Made by a program: the position numbers and the translations under genes
In this document: positions 23,815 through 34,862 of the stretch, one piece after another
How the letters are laid out: each line of letters opens with the position of its first letter
How positions within the stretch are numbered: the first letter of the stretch is position 1
Notes under the pieces: generated by a model
The model's input: only the letters and a program-made list of their open reading frames with translations
Told to the model about the DNA's origin: nothing
Database searches by the model: none
NCBI GenBank assembly: GCA_024138015.1
Contig: JAMXBB010000010.1
Coordinates: 9,383,653 to 9,447,652 of the forward strand
DNA: 64,000 nucleotides
Direction of reading: 5' to 3'
Source: Lumnitzera littorea
Taxonomy: Eukaryota > Streptophyta > Magnoliopsida > Myrtales > Combretaceae

Positions 23815-24510
23815 CCCTTTTTAAGGGCATTAAACATTGCATTGACTTAATACCCGATGTTACCTTGCTGAATAAGTCAACTTATTGAATGAACCCCGAA
23901 CAAATTTAGAAACAAGTCAACTTTAGAAACAAGTCGCTGAACTTTAGAAACAAGTCAATGAGCTATTGGCAAAAGGTTATGTGAGGGAAAGTATTAACCC
24001 TTGTGCTGTGCCTTCATTACTTGTGCCGAAGAAAGATGGCATACGACGTATGTGTGTAGATAGTAGAGTTAACAACAAAATTATGATCAAGTATTGATAC
24101 CTCATCCCAAGGCTAGATGATATGTTGGATGAATTGAGTGGTGTGAAAGTATTTAGCAAGATTGATTTGAAGTCTAAATACCACCAAATTTGAATGAGGC
24201 ATGGAGATAAATGGAAAATTACTTTTAAGACCCGACATGGCCTATGCACGTAGATGGTCATGCCTTTTGGATTGTCAAACGCCCCAAGCACTTTTATGAG
24301 GGTAATGAATCATGCTTTAAGGGATTTGATCAGGAAGTTTGTCATCTTCTACTTTGATGACATCTTTATCTTTAGTACTAACTTGACAAGGCACACTGAC
24401 CATCTCAAAGCTGTTTTCGATGTCCTTTAAGTGGAGAGATTGTTTGGAAACTTGAAGAAATGCTATTTTTGTCAAGAAGAAATGATCTTCATAAGTTACG
24501 TTATTGGTGG
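23815..24510 (+). pseudogene. Ty3/gypsy reverse transcriptase, N-terminal two-thirds
   Basis: This continues the pol interrupted at 20272. Landmarks in order: HCIDLIP near 23835; NPCAVPSLLVPKKDGIRR.C near 23995-24055; FSKIDLKSKYHQI near 24155-24190; MPFGLSNAP near 24258-24285; and the catalytic FDDIFIFS loop near 24353-24378, where the first catalytic residue in the usual YXDD-type box is retained as FDD. Stops occur where Arg and Trp codons are expected. A small direct repeat (AACTTTAGAAACAAGTC) sits just upstream near 23910-23957. The frame ends at an N gap and does not resume beyond it. Confidence 0.8.
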
Positions 24511-24648
24511 NNNNNNNNNNNNNNNNNNNNNNNNNNNNNNNNNNNNNNNNNNNNNNNNNNNNNNNNNNNNNNNNNNNNNNNNNNNNNNNNNNNNNNNNNN
24601 NNNNNNNNNNNNNNNNNNNNNNNNNNNNNNNNNNNNNNNNNNNNNNNN
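24511..24648. other. Assembly gap (138 N)
   Basis: The gap falls inside gypsy reverse transcriptase. The sequence to the right (24649 onward) does not continue pol, so the gap either hides another insertion or joins two repeats wrongly. Confidence 0.95.
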
Positions 24649-24840
24649 AGAGTTTTTATAGTCTTTTTAATGGGTCCGTCTAACTTATCATCCAACCATC
24701 GACTGGACTTTTAGAATTAGTATAATAAGAATCATCGGCTCTACAGCATAATCTATGGAATCATAGATATTGGCGTGCTTTTTCTTCTTTTTTTTTTTTA
24801 ACTTTATGAAATTCACCGTATATATGTACATATGTATACA
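24649..24840. other. Short unassigned flank
   Basis: Nothing was recognised. It lies between the N gap and the Helitron-like element. Confidence 0.4.
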
Positions 24841-25316
24841 TCTATATTATTAAAGTCTTTAGAGATTTAAGTAACCGTCATAATTAAAATTACTATTTAG
24901 ACCAATATTAAATATTATTTAATAAAAAAACCAATAATAAAATAATATTATGAAATTATATATAAATTATATCATAAATAAAATCATCTTTTACTACAAT
25001 ATCCAGATCTAATTTCTCTCTCCCACTCTCTAAAACTGCACTCTACTTTTTTCTCTCCCCCTTTCTTCTCTCTCCCACTTTCTTATCTCTTTTCTTTTAC
25101 AATTTTCAATAAAGCCTCTTTTTTTTTCACAATTTCCGTAATTTCTTTCATTAATATGATTTTTTGAAAGAAGTCATTATAAATTATATAGATATTAAAA
25201 TTTGTAATAGTTAATACAAAATATTTTATTATAAGCTTGAAATAAATATATTTTTTTTTCATTAGATGCAAAAAAAAAAAATTTTACACACATAATGTGG
25301 GTGTACAGGCAGCTAA
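24841..25316 (+). mobile_element. Non-autonomous Helitron-like element (476 bp)
   Basis: It begins TCTATATTATTAAAG after a host A. It ends CTAA before a host T, with a short hairpin (stem around CACAT-A-ATGTG at 25290-25300) about 10 bases before the end. An A|TC...CTRR|T structure with a subterminal hairpin is the Helitron signature. The interior is AT-rich with CTCTC tracts and has no RepHel coding. A second copy of the 5' end, with the same following AAGTAACCGT word, is at 49250. Confidence 0.6.
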
Positions 25317-26329
25317 TATTATATATTATGACTTTGAATCTTAAGCTGACCTTGGTCTTAATAGTACATAGAATTGTTATTTCCTTCTATTCCAATGAGC
25401 AGTTTGTTAGTAATCATTAATACTATTTATCTAATTATACAAAGAATTGATTATGTCAATAAATATTTTATTATCCTAACGAAATATAAGTTTCATTAAA
25501 TTAGATTAATTATGAGATAATCTTGTAAGTGTCTATATGTAGGTAATGCTTCATACATCAGTATTCTTGGCCCGTATTGTGATTTAGTTATAATACATGA
25601 TATGTATAGTGGCATGGAGCTTTAGATAATTGATTTGGTTGTTTCCATTAAAGCTTGATAAAGACAACCAATATGACCTTTCAGATCGAAGAATCAAGGG
25701 GGATGACAAGTTAGTTTTACCAATTGTTTAATTATAATAGTGATTTTGGACATAAGTTAAATATTCAATGTCGTTAACAAGTTATTAACCAATACTTAAT
25801 TTTATACACACTATTTGTTAAATGGTTAATTAACCTAACTTGTTTTATGTAAAGATAAAGGGGAGCATACGCTTGCCTTTTCTGAGTATAATGTTTCAGT
25901 TATAAAATTAGCCTTATTTGATCAATTATGTATAACATAATTATATTCATGTGTTGTAGTTTTAATATAATCTGGACGTATTGTTTAGTGACATTGATTA
26001 TTTACGAAGAATGCAATTTGGAAAAAGTAAAATATTAATTAGAAAGAAGAGAGAGAGAGAAAAGGGGATACTAAAACACTCCTTAAATAGATTCAAGATG
26101 ACCTTTTCTTAAATAAATGAGTTGATATCACGAATTCCTTAACCGGTTCTCTTGCAAATAAAACCCGGAGGATTTAATAAATAATTAGAATAATAAGTAA
26201 AGAAATAATTGTAAATAAATAATAATTGATAAATACTAGAGGTGTAATATTATTATATGTTGGGTTAAGATTTATTATTAGATGGGCTTATTAGAAATAC
26301 TTAGTGTTGAAACTGTTGATGGTAGGTGA
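25317..26329. other. AT-rich intergenic DNA, nothing recognised
   Basis: There are no convincing open frames or repeats. A GAGAGAGAGA tract is present at about 26048-26060. Confidence 0.4.
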
Positions 26330-27300
26330 ATCAACAATAGATAATGGAGATAATAGAGAGAGTTCAGCTTAAATTTGTTGGATTGGGGCATGAATGGGCT
26401 TTGTTATTGGGTATAGTGCACCTCGTGTAGAGTGTCTAACTGGCAACCTTACCACCTTAGGTAGTGTGTCTTCTAGAATGCTATTAATGCATGTATGGTG
26501 CATTTAAGTTTCCTAGGGGTAAATTGGGCTACCATTCAATCAAGACCATCCATTAGGGGATGAGTGTATGGTCAAGGTTGCATTAGGTCCTGTATGGGCA
26601 TGGGTCATTTGTTCCCCATTCAAACACATTCTAAGATTCCATCTCCAACATTCTAGAGTTGGTTACACTTTATTCATCCCTTTTGTCATGATATGGGCGG
26701 GGCAAGGATGATCAAAGTGAGAGAGAGATCATAAGAACTTGAGAGGAGGGCCTTGGTTCTCTAGGTTCTTGGTTCGAGTGGTGATTATGGGGTATAAAGG
26801 GTCACTTGATAGTAGGGGGTAGCCTTCGAGTAGTTCTTGAGGGATATACTTAGGCCTCTCGATCAGGCTTCGTCCCAACAAAGAACGTTCAAATGAGGGG
26901 TGGAATCTCAAGTGTAAATCCACCACTTATTGGGGTAGCTTCATGGTGAGGCCTTCTTTGAAGCTGCTAAGGTTGCGAAAACCATGCCCATTAGCTCGTG
27001 CGAAACTTGGGGGGGGGGGGGGGTATAGTTATGGTTCCCCTGATTGAGGTAACAAGTTGAGTCAAAGTTGAGAGTGGTTCTGCTTGCACCAAAGTCTTCT
27101 CCTAGTAGCCGAGTTGAAGTTAAGGGGAGTCATCAAGAGTTGGCATCAAGCAATAGACCTAAGAATTAACCTTATGATGTACTTGTAATTTTTCTTTTTC
27201 ACTTTCATATGTATTCGGGGTTGCGATGCTAACCCCTAAAGCCTTGTAACAATCTGTTGATCAATAAAATTTTAAACTACTTCATACTCACTTGCATATG
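26330..27300 (+). repeat. LTR-like, GC-richer block
   Basis: This block is less AT-rich than its surroundings. On the plus strand it carries a TATA-like GGTATAAAGGG near 26793 and an AATAAA signal near 27262, an order compatible with an LTR. It lies beside Tat-type pol, but in the opposite sense to that pol (minus). No terminal dinucleotides or target duplication were found. A run of 15 G occurs at 27009-27023. Confidence 0.3.
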
Positions 27301-27889
27301 CTTTCTTATTCCACTTGCTCTTTTTCCTTTTCCCCTAACTTTGTTATCATGGGATTGCTTACTCGATGATGTTTTAGTAAAGTGCAAATGTAGCTAGTGT
27401 GAGCCAGGTAAGGCATATCCATGAAGTAGATGTATCTTAACTCTAACCAAACCATTAGGTGCAAGGACCGTTTAGGCGATTCATGCATAGGTTCGCATAA
27501 GTCAATTTGAATAGACTATGTGCATGCTCTCGATTTCAAGAACTATGCCATTGCTCGAGCCTCCTCAAGAGTGTTTTCCTTCAATGGTAATCAAGGCTTT
27601 GGTCCCTATGATGTTGGCATAAATACTAGGTTAGGGTGTATCCTTAGGGATGAAGATTGACCCTATGGTAAGGGCGTATGGTCTAGATTGGTGGTGAATG
27701 ATGTTGCATGAGCCCCTAGTGTTAGTGTAGGTATTGACTTAACACATACATTCGGGGATGAGAATTGATCCGAAGATAAGAACACGCAGCGTAAGCTGAT
27801 AATAATAAAAAATAATTAGACAAGTGTAAGGAACTCATTGTTTCATTAATCATGGCAATGATTACAAATGCTATGAACACATTACAAAA
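27301..27889 (-). other. Presumed 3' untranslated part of Tat-type element
   Basis: Downstream of the integrase C-terminus on the minus strand, a YIDNLRPYF-like tail near 27870-27900 marks the end of pol. The rest is non-coding. Confidence 0.35.
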
Positions 27890-30590
27890 CTTAGATGAAA
27901 TATGGTCTCAAGTTGTCTATGTACTAGGCTTTAAGGAAAGGCTGCCCGTTGAGGGTCTCTAATCTATATCCACCTTTGACAGCATCTTCTTTCACACGCA
28001 ATGGATCTTCCCAATTAAGGGCAAGCTTAACTTGCTCTTCATGTGAGCCAATGGCCTCTAACTTTCTATACAATAAGTCTTCGAGGTGGAAGACTTTGTG
28101 CTTTACTTTGTTTTTATAATATTGGAACATTCATTGTTAGTAAGCTGCCACTTGAGCATCCACCATGTCATGTACTCCTTGATAGTGTCGAAGTTAGCCT
28201 AGAAGGCCATGTGGATTGTATTTATGTTAAAGTTCTAAACTCTACTTGTAGGTAGCTCAAGCTTGACTAAAAGGATAACTTCTGTCCCAAAGGCAAGGTA
28301 GAACTAGGTTTCTCCTATAAACTTTCTGTAAGTTGTGTAATACCCTCAAAGTATGTTGCGGAGCTCATCTGCCACCTACCTTCAATGTGCTCTACACTTT
28401 TCTTTAGACTGCTTAGGACAATCTTATTAATCACTTTGACCTAGTCATTAGTCTGTGGGTAAGTGACTAAGGTATAGTGGAATCTTATATTTTTATTAAA
28501 CTACCTACTATTGTCGGCGATCAGTGCATAGGGCACCCCAAAATGGGAAAGGATGTGCGTAGGAACAAAACCTTCTATAGTTTGAGTTATGATGGTTGAT
28601 ACTACCTGTGGTTCTACCTACTTAATGAAGTAACTGATTACCATCAAAATAAATTGTCGACCTCTGAATGCCTTCGAGAAAGAGCCACACACATCTAGCT
28701 TTCACCAGGCAAAAGGTCATAAGCTTGTTATAAGATGTAGGTCAATACTTAGACTATAGGAGATCAAAGCATGTATCTAGCACTTGTAGCTTTTCTGGAT
28801 TAGGGTCTTGGCATCCTCCTTCATTGTTGGCTATTAATAGCCTAGTTGTAAGGCTCGAATGTACAGGGCTTAGGATAGGATGTGGTTACTACACACCCTA
28901 GCCTGAAGTTCTTCTAGAGCGTGGATACCTTCCTTAAGCTTAAGGCACCTTAAGAGCGACACATTCTAGGCTCAAAGGTAGAGTACGCCATCGATGAATA
29001 TATAGTTGGTAGAGGCATAGGCCAGCCTCTTAGCTTTTGCTTAGTCCTTGAGCAATGCTTTGATCTTAAGATGTTCTATTATGGGGTCCATATAGCAGGG
29101 CTAAGAACACATAGGTTAGATTTTAAGGACCTTTTGTTTTGGTCCTTCTATGCTACTGTTAGGAAGGTATTGTATGAGGAGCGGTTTGTCACCATCATGT
29201 TATGTAAGGATAGTGGTAGAGGCTAGCATAGACAGTTTATCCACTTTCGAGTTCTCTTCTTAGGGGATTTTGTTGATTTTCCAAGGAGTGAGCTCTATGA
29301 TGAGCCCTTAGACTACTTACAGGTATTTAATCATTGTTTCCCCCTTAGTTTCATACTTTCCCTTTACCTATTGGACCACCAACATAAAGTTTAGGTGGAT
29401 GTCCAAATTTTGTACTTTAATGTTCTTAGCTATCTTTAGCCCATTAATGAATGCCTCATATTCCACCTCATTGTTGCTCGTCGAGAATTTGAGGTTCAAT
29501 GTGTAGAGTACTTTCGTTCCATATAGGCCTTGCAAGGTTATGTCCACCCCACTCCACCTCCTACCCTGGCCAAGTGGAGGAGCCATCAACATGGTGAGTC
29601 TACACTAGTATATCAATGTCCATTTGTATATCCTCCTCTCATGTGTACTTTACGAGCATTTAGGCCTTGACCGCCTACCTTGTTGGTATTAGAAACTAAG
29701 GGCACTTAGTTTGAGGGCATATTTTACCATTTTACTTGAGGTGTTGGGCTTTTATAAGATAACTATGAGTGGTTGGTTAGCTAACACAATGATTAGGTGG
29801 GCTTGGAGGTATGTCCTAAGCTTACATGCAGTGATGACAACTACAAGAGCTAACTTCTCAATCTTGGTGCATCGAGTTTCAAGCCCTTATGACATGTGAC
29901 TTACGTAATACATAGGCTTATGTTTTCATACATCTACTTAGACGAGTACTGAAGATAATGCTCTTTCGTTCATGGCGAAGGAGAGATATAATTCTTCATT
30001 AGAGATGGGTTTGTAGAGTAGTGGTAGGCTCTCAAGGAAATTCTTCAAGTTGTCAATTGCTTACTAGCACTGGGTTGTCCATTGGGACTTGAAAGGGTTC
30101 TTTAGGACTTTGAAGAATTCCAATCATTTATTAGCACTTCTAAATATGAAGCAGTTCAAGGCAACGACTCTTCATGTCAAGCATTGGAGCTCCTTTCTTG
30201 TTTTCAAGGTTGTTATGTCATAAACTACTTAGATCTTGTCTGGATTAGCCTTAATTCATTGCTAAGTGACCATGAAGCCAAGAAATTTTCTTGATGTGAC
30301 CCAAGGTGTTGAATATCTCTCAGAGATCTTCGATGTGGTGTTTCCTTTTCTTGCTTTTGATAATCATGTCATCTACATGTATTTCAACATTTCTTCCAAT
30401 CTATAGCTTGAATTCTTCAGACCCAAGGGCATAACTTTATAATAATAAGTGCTGAAGTTTGTAAGGAACAAGGTATAGACATCGTCTTCGAGTGCAATTT
30501 AGATTTGATTATAACTCAAGTAGGCATCCATGAAGTTGAGGATTAGGTTTAGTATGAACTTCACACCCAACGTGTTTACATGATTAGTAG
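27890..30590 (-). pseudogene. Tat/Athila-type Ty3/gypsy pol relic (RT, RNase H, integrase)
   Basis: Reading leftward on the minus strand, reverse transcriptase appears first: FMDAYLSYNQI near 30510-30545, a Y.KVMPLGLKN block near 30415-30450 and a degenerate DDMIIKSK near 30345-30375. An extra RNase H domain follows near 29440-29560 (FSTSNNEVEYEAFINGLKIA), the second RNase H typical of Tat-lineage elements. Integrase core remnants lie near 28350-28750. The integrase C-terminus is at 27924-28130 (FHLEDLLYRK...NWEDPLRVKE...YRLETLNGQPF). The reading is broken by many stops and shifts. The RT starts abruptly near 30590, where the neighbouring sequence belongs to a gag on the other strand. Confidence 0.75.
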
Positions 30591-30639
30591 GCCCTTAAAG
30601 ACCTATATGATTGGTTGAACCGCAATCATGGTAAAATGC

Positions 30640-31764
30640 AAATGTAAGGCAAGCGTTTCGGAACAAATACACCCAATGAAGACTTATCCCCAAGTCAATC
30701 TCCAAAGGCATTTGAAGGCATGAATGTCTAAGAATTGGAAAAATACATCTATCGTGTAGCCAATGTACACAACCAGAAGAAAATTGAGTCATTGGCCTAA
30801 GCGTCGCCCCTAGTAGTAGCAAAAAATCCATTAATGCCACTTATCCTCAAGGAGACCTTACCCCAAGGTAGGAAGCTCTCTCATCTCAATGCATATGATG
30901 GGATAAGTGACCTAGATGACTACTTTATCCACTTCCATAACATTATGAGCCTCCACAACTTCTTAGACTCCATCATATGTAAGGCATTCTTTAACACACC
31001 AGCAAAGGCAGCCCTACTATGGCTTAATGCCCTAGTCGATTGCTCCATTATGTCCTTTGATAGCTTGGATAGCAAATTTCAACAAGACTTCCTTAGCTCC
31101 AAAGTCCTACATAAAGACTCCTCATTGCTTTACCATTTGAGACAGCACCCTAATGAGTCCTTGCGTGCATACCTAGAATGCTTTAACAGTATGAAGCTTC
31201 AAGTCTCTAAGCTCAACATAGGAGTAACCCTATAGGATATAATCACATGAATAGACCTTATAGAAAAGCTCTTTGATGTAGTATCCTTCAAAAAACCGAA
31301 CTTTCTTGATAAGTTCATGGGAGTAGCCAAGAAAAATATTGCTTAAGAAGATGCCATCAAAGCAAGATTTGAAGCTGACAATAATGTTCGTGGCTTAGTC
31401 AAAGACTAGCTAAGCTTAAGAGACACTAAGCCATCTTCATCAAAAGAGAGAAGAGACAAGCAAAAACAGAGATTCATAAACTACCCCTCATATACACCTC
31501 TCAACCGCCCCTTTTGAGAGGTTATATACAAGATTTGAGAGCAACTCCCCTAACCTCCCAATTTTAGAGAAACACTTAAGGCAGTGAACTTTGGCATATA
31601 CTATGACTACCACTACATTTATGGCTATAACCTTAATGAGTGCTACTACCTCGAGAGCATGATCAAAGATCTTGTTTGCAATGGCTTCATCGACCACCTA
31701 ATTGCTGACAAAAGAAACCAAATCTAGCATCATTGAATCGAGTAGCAACAGCAATAGCCTCGAT
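30640..31764 (+). pseudogene. Tat/Athila-type gag relic, plus strand
   Basis: The frame 30834-31235 is open and carries the Retrotrans_gag core (PF03732-like): LNAYDGISDLDDYF at about residues 18-31, CKAFFNTPAKAALLWLNAL at about 49-67, SFDSLDSKFQQDF at about 74-86 and a NESLRAYLECFNSMKLQV block near 107-124. Further on (31560-31700) a degenerate YYDYHYIYGYN..CYYLESMIKDL segment corresponds to the region C-terminal to capsid in this lineage. A minus-oriented LTR interrupts it at 31765. Its strand is opposite to that of the adjoining Tat-type pol. Confidence 0.75.
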
Positions 31765-33262
31765 TGTCAGGACCTTAGAGGGGGCCTAGTAGGATTACCT
31801 AAAATTTCCATAACATGTGTGCACCCATGATATAAAAACCGTCTTGCAAGTCAAAGATTGCAAAACTCTAAATGATAAATCACTAAGATTATTGATTTTC
31901 AAGTAATTAATTTATTGTAACATAACATAACATAACATATAAATATAAATAACCATAGATATCCAGTATCCCACAATTCCTCAAAACTGTAGAGAATCTG
32001 TATCCCCTACCAAATAATAAGACAGGATATACCAACATTATAAAACTGTAGGAAAAATTAAATTATATTAAATTCTAACATGTGAATATTTTCTACAAAG
32101 AATGTTTATGCATCACCTATAAAGATCTCAACTAATTCTAACACTAATGTACATATCTTCATCTCCCACATAGTACTCAAGACTTATCCCAATCCCATCA
32201 TATGTAAACCTGCAAAAGAAAGACTATTGGATAATAAGCTACAAGAGCTTAGTGAGCTATCCTTCATACCCTACTGGCAAATAAGTTATCAAACAAATTG
32301 TTACAACCATATGAATGCATGCATACGCAGTATGCCAAACAATATATTCAGTTGACCGATACTGTATATAATATTGGATTTTAACACCCTCCGAGATAAG
32401 GGTTAGAGATTCATCAGCGCCAATCACAATCGGGCTCTAGCACTTAGGTTTTTACCCATAACTTTGAATATCGTATTTCATAAAATATATTTCCATTTCT
32501 AAGTCGTCTAATAGTACACAAAATCCTAGGCCTAGCAGTAAGGTGGCCCCCATAGTCCATACTCACACCCTACAGCGGAGATCTCTCGACTTGACCCTTA
32601 GCCATACGGTTGGCATCTCCATCGCTTAGTAAGCTCATAGGTTTGGGTAAGGTCATGTTGTACGAGTGCACCATACAGAAACACTTTAATATATATAAAC
32701 AACCCCCATAAGGCCTCTCTTTATCTCCGCGTGAAGTGACGGCCGAAATAAGTAAATGCAATGCATGGATAATGCATGACCTTTTTAATTTAAGATAAGC
32801 CAAATATAATTAAGTCAAATTATGAGGCGATTAATCAATATCAACAAACCATCCAAATCATATAAAAATCAATCATACCATCAAATCATCAATTATCATA
32901 TTTAACAATATTTCTTACAATAATCAATCAATATCAAGCACACGCATATCTCGAAACCCTATGCATCAAGTTATTGATATTCAATTTAAGTGCACTAACT
33001 ACAAGCACAAATAAGTATAGAGTCATCAGGAGTACTTACTTGACCATAATGACTCGCTCTAGTCGTAATAACCGATCGAAAGATCCTCACCTTCGTCGAG
33101 ATCACCTAATCATTACGAGATAACAGGGATAATAAGTAGTTGACTCAACTAATAGTTCTAGATATCTATCAACCTACCTAATTCTACTTAGATTACTATC
33201 AGCCTTTATTCGATTAAACCTAATTGCTAATCGTACGTAACTTTTTCATATAGTATAAGCTT
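31765..33262 (-). repeat. Truncated LTR, minus orientation, 3.5-kb family
   Basis: It begins TGTCAGGACCTTAGAGGGGG, the counterpart of 20273. It follows the 20273 copy in order through ATACCCTACTGGCAA, the GTTGACCGATACTG block and the AGTACTTACTTGACCAT block at about 33030. Compared with the complete copies, about 2 kb is missing on the right, where gypsy pol sequence begins. The left boundary interrupts the gag at 31764, so it entered that gag. Confidence 0.65.
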
Positions 33263-34862
33263 GAGGCATTACTATACACTATTAATGACTCTTCATTCTT
33301 TGGCAACAATGGGTACCGATGCTAATCTTTACATTAACTCTTGGAAACTCCATTCCCTTTTATCATTTCACTCAAACTTTACATTCTTCTAAGTTAGCTG
33401 CATGAATAGTCTGGCTAACTTTAAGAAATCTTTGACAATCTATCTATAATACCTGGCTAGAACTAGGAAGCTTCCTACTTCTCTGACCATCTCAAGCCTT
33501 TTCCATTCAACTATAGCCTTGATCTTTTCAAAGTCAATAGATATGCCACCTCCAAATACTATATGTCTAAGGAATGATTTCTCTTTTAACCAAAAATCAC
33601 ACTTGCTTAATTTAATATATAGCTTGTTTTCCTTTAGCAATCATAACACTAGTATCGAGTGTTCTTTATGCTGCTTAGGAATAGTAGAATCAAATAGAAT
33701 GTCATCTATGAAAACTATAACATATTTGTATAAAAGAGGTTTGAACACTTAATTCATCAATTCCATAAAGGCAATTGGTGCATTGGTTAACTTAAAGGGC
33801 ATCACCAAGAACTCATGATGACCGTATCTCATCCCAAAGGCTGTCTTTGGCACATCATCTAGCTTGATTTTGAGTTGGTGATCAAGGTTGTCAAACATGC
33901 GATTTTACTTAGAATCGCTAGAAGATTAATAGAATCAGAACGTAAAATCAAAATATAGAAACATAAGTTTCTACAACCTATATAAAATAGCTTTAAAAAA
34001 CTATAAATTAGCTTTAAAAAACTATAAATATACTTATAGTAATTATTCAAAACTTGAAATATATAATGAAAATAAAGAAATAAAAAAAATTAAGTTCTTT
34101 TTTCATAAAAGAACCTAATAATATATAATTTAACTTGTAAAGAAGGACAAACAAAGTTGAAACAAATTTTTTTTCTGTTATTTTTTTTTTTCAAAAAAGT
34201 AATGAATCAAAGGGGACAAAACACTTTAATTAATTTTAAATTATTGATGGTATAAAGTGAAGCATATATTTTTCCTTATAATATTTGCTATTAGAGCAAA
34301 ACCCTTGATGAAAGCTATAAATATAAAATAAGGGTCTAAGAGGGAGAGAAAGAGGAAAAAAAATCAAAATAGGATGAAGAAGATGATATAATGCACTAAT
34401 AATTAATAACCTATAAAAGCTGAGTTGTATTTTTTCATTTTTTAGTCCATTCAACTAAAATATGTAAAATAAATAAATTTGATAAAAAAAAATAAGTTTC
34501 TACTTAGTTTGCATGTAAACTGGGTTAAAAACATAAGTTTATATACAAAAATGATTTTATGTACGAGTTAACTAGGAAGAGCGTCCTAAAATCGCATAAA
34601 TAGAATTGTAATTTTGATAACTATGTTGATGACATCCCGATCATAATTTAATGTAGGAAAACACATCAGCACCTTACAACTAGTCAAATAAATCATTAAT
34701 GTGATGTAATAGGTACTTAATCTTGATAGTCACTTTGCTTATGTCTTGATAATTGATGCAATGCTTTAAGGATCCATCCTTCTTCGTCACAAGTAGCATT
34801 GATGCACCCAAAGGTGATACATTAGACCTTATTAAGCCTTGGTCTAACAGCTCTTGCTACTA
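33263..34862 (-). pseudogene. Ty3/gypsy reverse transcriptase/RNase H relic, minus strand
   Basis: From right to left on the minus strand: LLVTKKDGSLKHCINYQD near 34750-34800, INDLFD..GADVF near 34650-34700, MPFKLTNAPIAF near 33775-33810, and the VFIDDIL catalytic loop near 33690-33720. Next is LYIKLSKCDFWLKEKSFL...GGGISIDFEKIKA at 33500-33630, then FLVLARYYR and a NVKFE...SFQELM block down to about 33340. It ends at a VYSNAS-like RNase H start near 33270. A 741-bp TIR element (33884-34624) interrupts the palm. Several stops are present. Confidence 0.75.
33884..34624. mobile_element. MITE-like TIR element (741 bp) inside gypsy RT
   Basis: The ends share an inverted repeat: AAGGTTGTCAAAC on the left and, on the reverse strand, ATAGTTATCAAAA on the right. 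Both carry an internal ATGCGATTTTA about 15-30 bases in. It is flanked by GTTGGTGATC (33874-33883) and GTTGATGACA (34625-34634), a target duplication of about 9-10 bp with a few changes. It splits the reverse transcriptase motif that reads Y-H-Q-L in relatives, duplicating the HQ codons. A 9-bp duplication would suit a Mutator-like element and 8 bp a hAT element. There is no coding capacity. Confidence 0.65.

Noticed and set aside
27009..27023. 15-base poly(G) run as a regulatory element
   Set aside because: It is a lone homopolymer, plausibly a sequencing or slippage artefact, with no supporting motif nearby.
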